Assembly: GCA_015039465.1 (NCBI GenBank)
Contig: MU130368.1
Coordinates: 12,619-76,618 of the forward strand
DNA: 64,000 bases
Reading direction: 5' to 3'
Origin: Phlegmacium glaucopus
Taxonomy: Eukaryota > Basidiomycota > Agaricomycetes > Agaricales > Cortinariaceae
A program made the translations under genes and the position numbers. The notes below the pieces were generated by a model. That model was not told the DNA's origin. It did no database searches and saw nothing but the letters and a program-made list of their open reading frames with translations. The first letter of the stretch is position 1. Every line of letters begins with the position of its first letter. This document shows positions 59,133 through 64,000 of the stretch, in pieces.

Positions 59133-59735
59133 ATGTCGGCTGCGGGAAAAGACACTGGTCCCCTTCTCGAATACCGCTACAGCGGCCATTCGTATGTTTG
59201 CCCCAACCCCTTTCCTCATCGTTCTAACCTATTTCACAGTACATCCGTCCCCGGCGTGACCTACCACACAAGTGAAGAAATTTCTCGACGCAAGCCTCAT
59301 TCGCGGTATATCAAAGACTGGGGCCTCACGACCCGGCTCGACAAGGACGCCAGGGACACGAGGGCATATGTCGTCTCGTGCGAGGTTGTTCAGTGGTTGG
59401 GAATGCTGACTTTTGGGTTCGTAGGAGGTCACTACGACCTGTGTGGAGGGTGTTGGATGGTGGTCTTCAACGTGTCCGGTCGTGATTGGAATTTTCCATC
59501 GTCTGCCCATTTTCAACCCAGCTTGTACGATTCACCCCCCTCTTTGAATATCAGCTTTTTAACATCTCATCAGCACCTCGCCGTCTCGGTGGGCATTCAA
59601 AGCCTCTCCTCTGATATCGGTTGGGCCGGAGGTCCTACCTCAACAATCGCGTTTTCCTCGACTTACCTTCCTCGCCTGGATAGCGTTCGGTTTCACATCA
59701 TTCCAGTTTATATTACATGCAAAACGCTATATTGA
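59133..59735 (+). CDS. Hypothetical protein, about 185-200 residues
   Basis: ATG 59133. The frame is open for 200 codons. A 47-nt GT..CAG segment (about 59192-59238) with good fungal splice signals lies inside and can be removed without changing the frame (...RYSGHS-TSVPGVTYHTSEE...). The C-terminal half is rich in aromatic residues and Ser. No domain, signal peptide or membrane segment is evident and I recognise no family. It may be part of a longer gene extending upstream. Confidence 0.35.
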   Translation: MSAAGKDTGPLLEYRYSGHSYVCPNPFPHRSNLFHSTSVPGVTYHTSEEISRRKPHSRYIKDWGLTTRLDKDARDTRAYVVSCEVVQWLGMLTFGFVGGHYDLCGGCWMVVFNVSGRDWNFPSSAHFQPSLYDSPPSLNISFLTSHQHLAVSVGIQSLSSDIGWAGGPTSTIAFSSTYLPRLDSVRFHIIPVYITCKTLY

Positions 59736-60904
59736 ACCTCGAAGGCGCAAGTCAACGTCCACCGGCACTATGTGCACATAAATTTAATCCAGAAGGCACT
59801 TCAAATACTGTGGATGCTGAGTCCTCGCCACTTGTTGGAGCAACGACTAGCCAGATACGCTACGTGAGGCTCGCATACTCCTGTGCCTCTAATTTGAACC
59901 CTTCATTCTCAGGGGTGGCAGCAAGCTCGTCCGTAGAGCTGGAGATGCTGGAGACGGCCCTCTGACTTTTGACACTGTCTTCCACAACTACTCCTAGCCT
60001 ATATTATCGCAAACATTTCTTACCACTTTCCGCACGATTTTACGTTGTAGCCAATCGTAATGCCAACAATTGTTCTTATTCAGAGCTTCCGAAAAAGACG
60101 GCCAATTAAGGCGCTCGAAAGATGTTACTGACGCGAAAATTGTAGTTGCTCGATGATCCTTTATTCACTTATACATTCTAAGTTTGACAAAGCAACATTA
60201 GATCCGTTTGATATAAAGAAACACAAAATAGAAGCATTGGTATAAGCGTCATTATTGGACAAGACACTGCAGGGAAAATGTTATATCATCCTTACTGCAA
60301 CCTATCCACTCAATATTTCAGCAAGACATCTCTAGAATTAAATCAGCATGAGCTTATAGGTTTGCAACAGGATTACAAAGGAAGGAACGAGGTAAAGGTC
60401 TAGAACCGACGAGGATCAACACAGACCTGAGCCTCGCTGAGCTCCTTTGCTCGATAGCACATAAATAGAACTGTATCTTTGAATGGAAACATAATCTGAA
60501 TATACTCTGTTTGTGGAGCGAAACGGCTATTGAGAGCCTTTCCAATATTAATTTCCAGTCAGTTATAGAGCTGAAAATGAATCCTACTTGCTTTAAAAAA
60601 CAGGAATCCAAATGCTTTGTTTTAATAAAGGCGTAGTTTGCCTCATCGAGAGGCGTTGGCCATGGCTGTCGATCAGTAAGTTGAACCATCAGTTGGTTTA
60701 GGCTTTAAAACCTCAGAAAATCCTTACAGTAAATCAATCAGACTCCCAAAGACACAGTGATACGCCACTCAAATGAAAGGAGGGTCAATGGCAGTCGAGA
60801 GAATGCAAAATGATCCTATGATTAGAAGCGGTGCACTAAGAAAGTATGCAAAAACGCTAGTGGCAGGTGAGAAGATGAAAAAGAAATTTAACAACATTCT
60901 TACT
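59736..60904. other. No secure gene
   Basis: A minus-strand frame at 60689-60354 starts MVQLTDRQPWPTPLDEANY and may be an exon of a gene also containing 60905-61351, but a splice path is not clear. Confidence 0.35.
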
Positions 60905-61351
60905 TTAGCCAATATCCTTTGCTATGAACCAACCGGGTTCCCCATCAAACCCTAATGCAACAACAATCGCCCTCATCCCCTCTATCTTATCAGGCGGTGG
61001 TAGGAACTGGTCGTCACGACGCGTACATTTGACGATTGCCATGATGTACTTCGGTTTTCCCTTGCAACGTACAGGTAGGAAATCGGTCGTGGGTGAATCC
61101 AAGATACCATTGCATTGCTCAGCCAGCGCTGAGAAGTATTGACCACAATTGATATGCAAGTGGTGGAGGCGATCGTGATCAGCTAAATCCGGGGGTAAAT
61201 TTTTCTTGAATTCAGCAAGTATGTGGTTTAGGTCAATGGGGAGGCCCCGCAAGGCGTTGTTGGGATAGCTAGAAAGCTGGGAGAGTAGCTTAGCGGGATG
61301 GGTATCTGTGGTGAGTGTCGTTGGTAAGTGCAGCGTCACGGCATAGATCAT
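60905..61351 (-). CDS. Hypothetical protein, 148 residues
   Basis: ATG 61351 to a TAA at 60905. The translation has even, protein-like composition (LPIDLNHILAEFKKNLPPDL, HINCGQYFSALAEQCNG, PVRCKGKPKYIMAIVKC) with several Cys/His but no motif I can assign. A GTAAGA donor follows immediately after the stop, so the frame may really continue by splicing from just before the stop. Function unknown. Confidence 0.45.
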   Translation of the reverse strand: MIYAVTLHLPTTLTTDTHPAKLLSQLSSYPNNALRGLPIDLNHILAEFKKNLPPDLADHDRLHHLHINCGQYFSALAEQCNGILDSPTTDFLPVRCKGKPKYIMAIVKCTRRDDQFLPPPDKIEGMRAIVVALGFDGEPGWFIAKDIG

Positions 61352-61479
61352 CTATCATGTAACGTACCCATTGAAACGTATCCATACGACGTAGACTGGC
61401 GTTGGACGAGAAGAAGAACGGGGTGTTGCTATACGCTATAATTGCCTTCATCAGCGCGTAATTCTATCTCGAGTGAGCC

Positions 61480-61870
61480 TGCGACTCTGCAGTTCCAAAC
61501 GGTGCTCGGAGTGTTGCACTGCGAATGGAATTTTATTTTAAACTCAGCTGATGTGCCGACAATTGAACAGCTTGCAAGGTCTATCCGCCACCTTCCATCC
61601 CACCGAATCTCTTTAATCTGACCAGCGTAATATACAGAGCCCTATTAATTCAGTTAGAAAGCTTCCAGTTGACCAGAGGAGCCCCATTCACCCACAACTG
61701 CATGTGACGGCAGCATGTCCTGGATCAGCAACAAAATAAAAGTCATGGCGTTAGTGTTACAAAGGATATGCGGATAAGTGAGCTCCCCGTACAATATCCG
61801 TTCGACACTTGATCTGACAGAACTCGGACTGCCGAGCTGAAGGCAGTGGACCACTGAAATCAGAAGCTTG
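61480..61870 (+). pseudogene. Fragment of an unknown gene, inverted copy of 38500-38990
   Basis: Reads LGVLHCEWNFILNSADVPT followed by LARSIRHLPSHRISLI on the plus strand before stops appear. Downstream blocks match 38500-38990 (see there). Possibly a terminal piece of a conserved Agaricomycete protein; function unknown. Confidence 0.45.
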
Positions 61871-62450
61871 AGGCTACAGGAGGCTACCCAGAGGTATGTT
61901 GTTTATTAAGGAAGAGATCATCATCAAGGAGTGTGAACTAAACGATTAAGTAATCTAAGGGTTTTTTTTCTTTGGCAAGGCATTTGGCGCGAATTTCTTA
62001 GAAGACTACGAACTTTGATGTCATTAAAAGCTTATAACTAGTATTTTTGATATGTTGTACAAATGTCCTGGCTTGTAAGTTGCTTGTAAGTACTAATTAC
62101 TTCGAATGCTAAACCCAAGCTAAACCCATACTAAGCCGCGATGCCGCCACTGCCGTGTAACCCAACTCAGCGTGCCAACGCCGAATCAGCTTCTTTTGAC
62201 ATCTTCCCTGTCAAGAACTGTGCTGTGCACCCCTCAAACCAGTCAGGTTTTAGAAGATATGCATCGGGCCACAAGTGACTGTAATCTCGCATCCCAGCGG
62301 CATGGGTTTCAGGACTTCAAGTTATGCTGCGCTGAGGCCATGCTTTCCATATTTACCCGTAGAAAACTCTGACAAGGATAAATGTAAGTCAGGTCGAGTC
62401 ACACGTTCTTTGTATAAAGGAAATTTGGCCTGCAAACAGTGAAATTTAAA
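61871..62450. other. Upstream region of the carboxylesterase
   Basis: No gene seen. A TATAAA at 62412-62417, about 35 bp before the ATG, is a candidate core promoter element. Confidence 0.4.

Positions 62451-64000
<1,550 letters not shown>

Overview
The window looks like a mushroom-forming basidiomycete (Agaricomycetes) chromosome. Genes are split by many 45-60 nt GT..AG introns. The families present are typical of that group: a short sesquiterpene synthase, a type-B carboxylesterase, alpha-kinase, Ulp1, Sir2 and BAH-PHD genes, chromodomain Ty3/gypsy elements, and RNase H and tyrosine-recombinase pieces of DIRS-like retroelements. Most of the 64 kb is transposable or formerly transposable DNA, much of it nested. 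Only a few genes look intact.

Layout. 0-4.4 kb: a minisatellite, a tyrosine-recombinase fragment, and a 1.6 kb terminal-inverted-repeat (TIR) element built from palindromic 48-bp units. 4.5-13.8 kb: two minus-strand genes of unknown function, one broken by a near-perfect 376-bp foldback element, the other by a 5.8 kb chromodomain Ty3/gypsy element. 13.8-22.8 kb: a compact cluster of Ulp1-type protease (+), Sir2 deacetylase (-), BAH-PHD protein (-) and a very large unknown protein (-). 22.8-29.2 kb: a gene-poor block made of direct and inverted copies of a repeat centred on a 27-29 bp palindrome (12 copies here). A thirteenth copy lies in the 172-bp divergent promoter that starts the cluster. 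I read 13.8-29.2 kb as the body and one repeat-rich flank of a large, undescribed mobile element or mobile-element-derived locus carrying chromatin/SUMO genes. No transposase or element ends were identified, so this is inference.

30.0-32.0 kb: a composite PIF/Harbinger-like TIR element with a hAT-like MITE inside it. 32.5-35.5 kb: side-by-side intron-containing pseudogenes of cullin-1 and ribosomal protein uL1 (L10a). 36.2-37.5 kb: a sesquiterpene synthase gene with one frameshift. 39.9-43.5 kb: an RNase H gene split by a hAT-like MITE that was itself split by a small LTR element using a copia-style half-tRNA primer site. 43.8-49.7 kb: a second chromodomain Ty3/gypsy element (minus strand), whose primer site matches the predicted 5' end of its own transcript, the hallmark of Tf1/sushi self-priming. 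50.1-55.8 kb: a DNA transposon with about 206-bp TIRs carrying an integrase-fold transposase and an alpha-kinase, the latter split by another hAT-like MITE. 56-58 kb: two more MITEs. 58-62 kb: weak hypothetical genes. 62.45 kb to the end: an apparently intact secreted carboxylesterase cut by the window edge.

Two themes recur. First, every premature stop I could place in the transposon-related reading frames (ten) is TGA, nearly all at positions where CGA (Arg) would be expected, pointing to CpG deamination. The cullin pseudogene carries TAA stops instead. Second, several hAT-like MITEs share ends and 8-bp target duplications but have interiors built from quite different short repeats.
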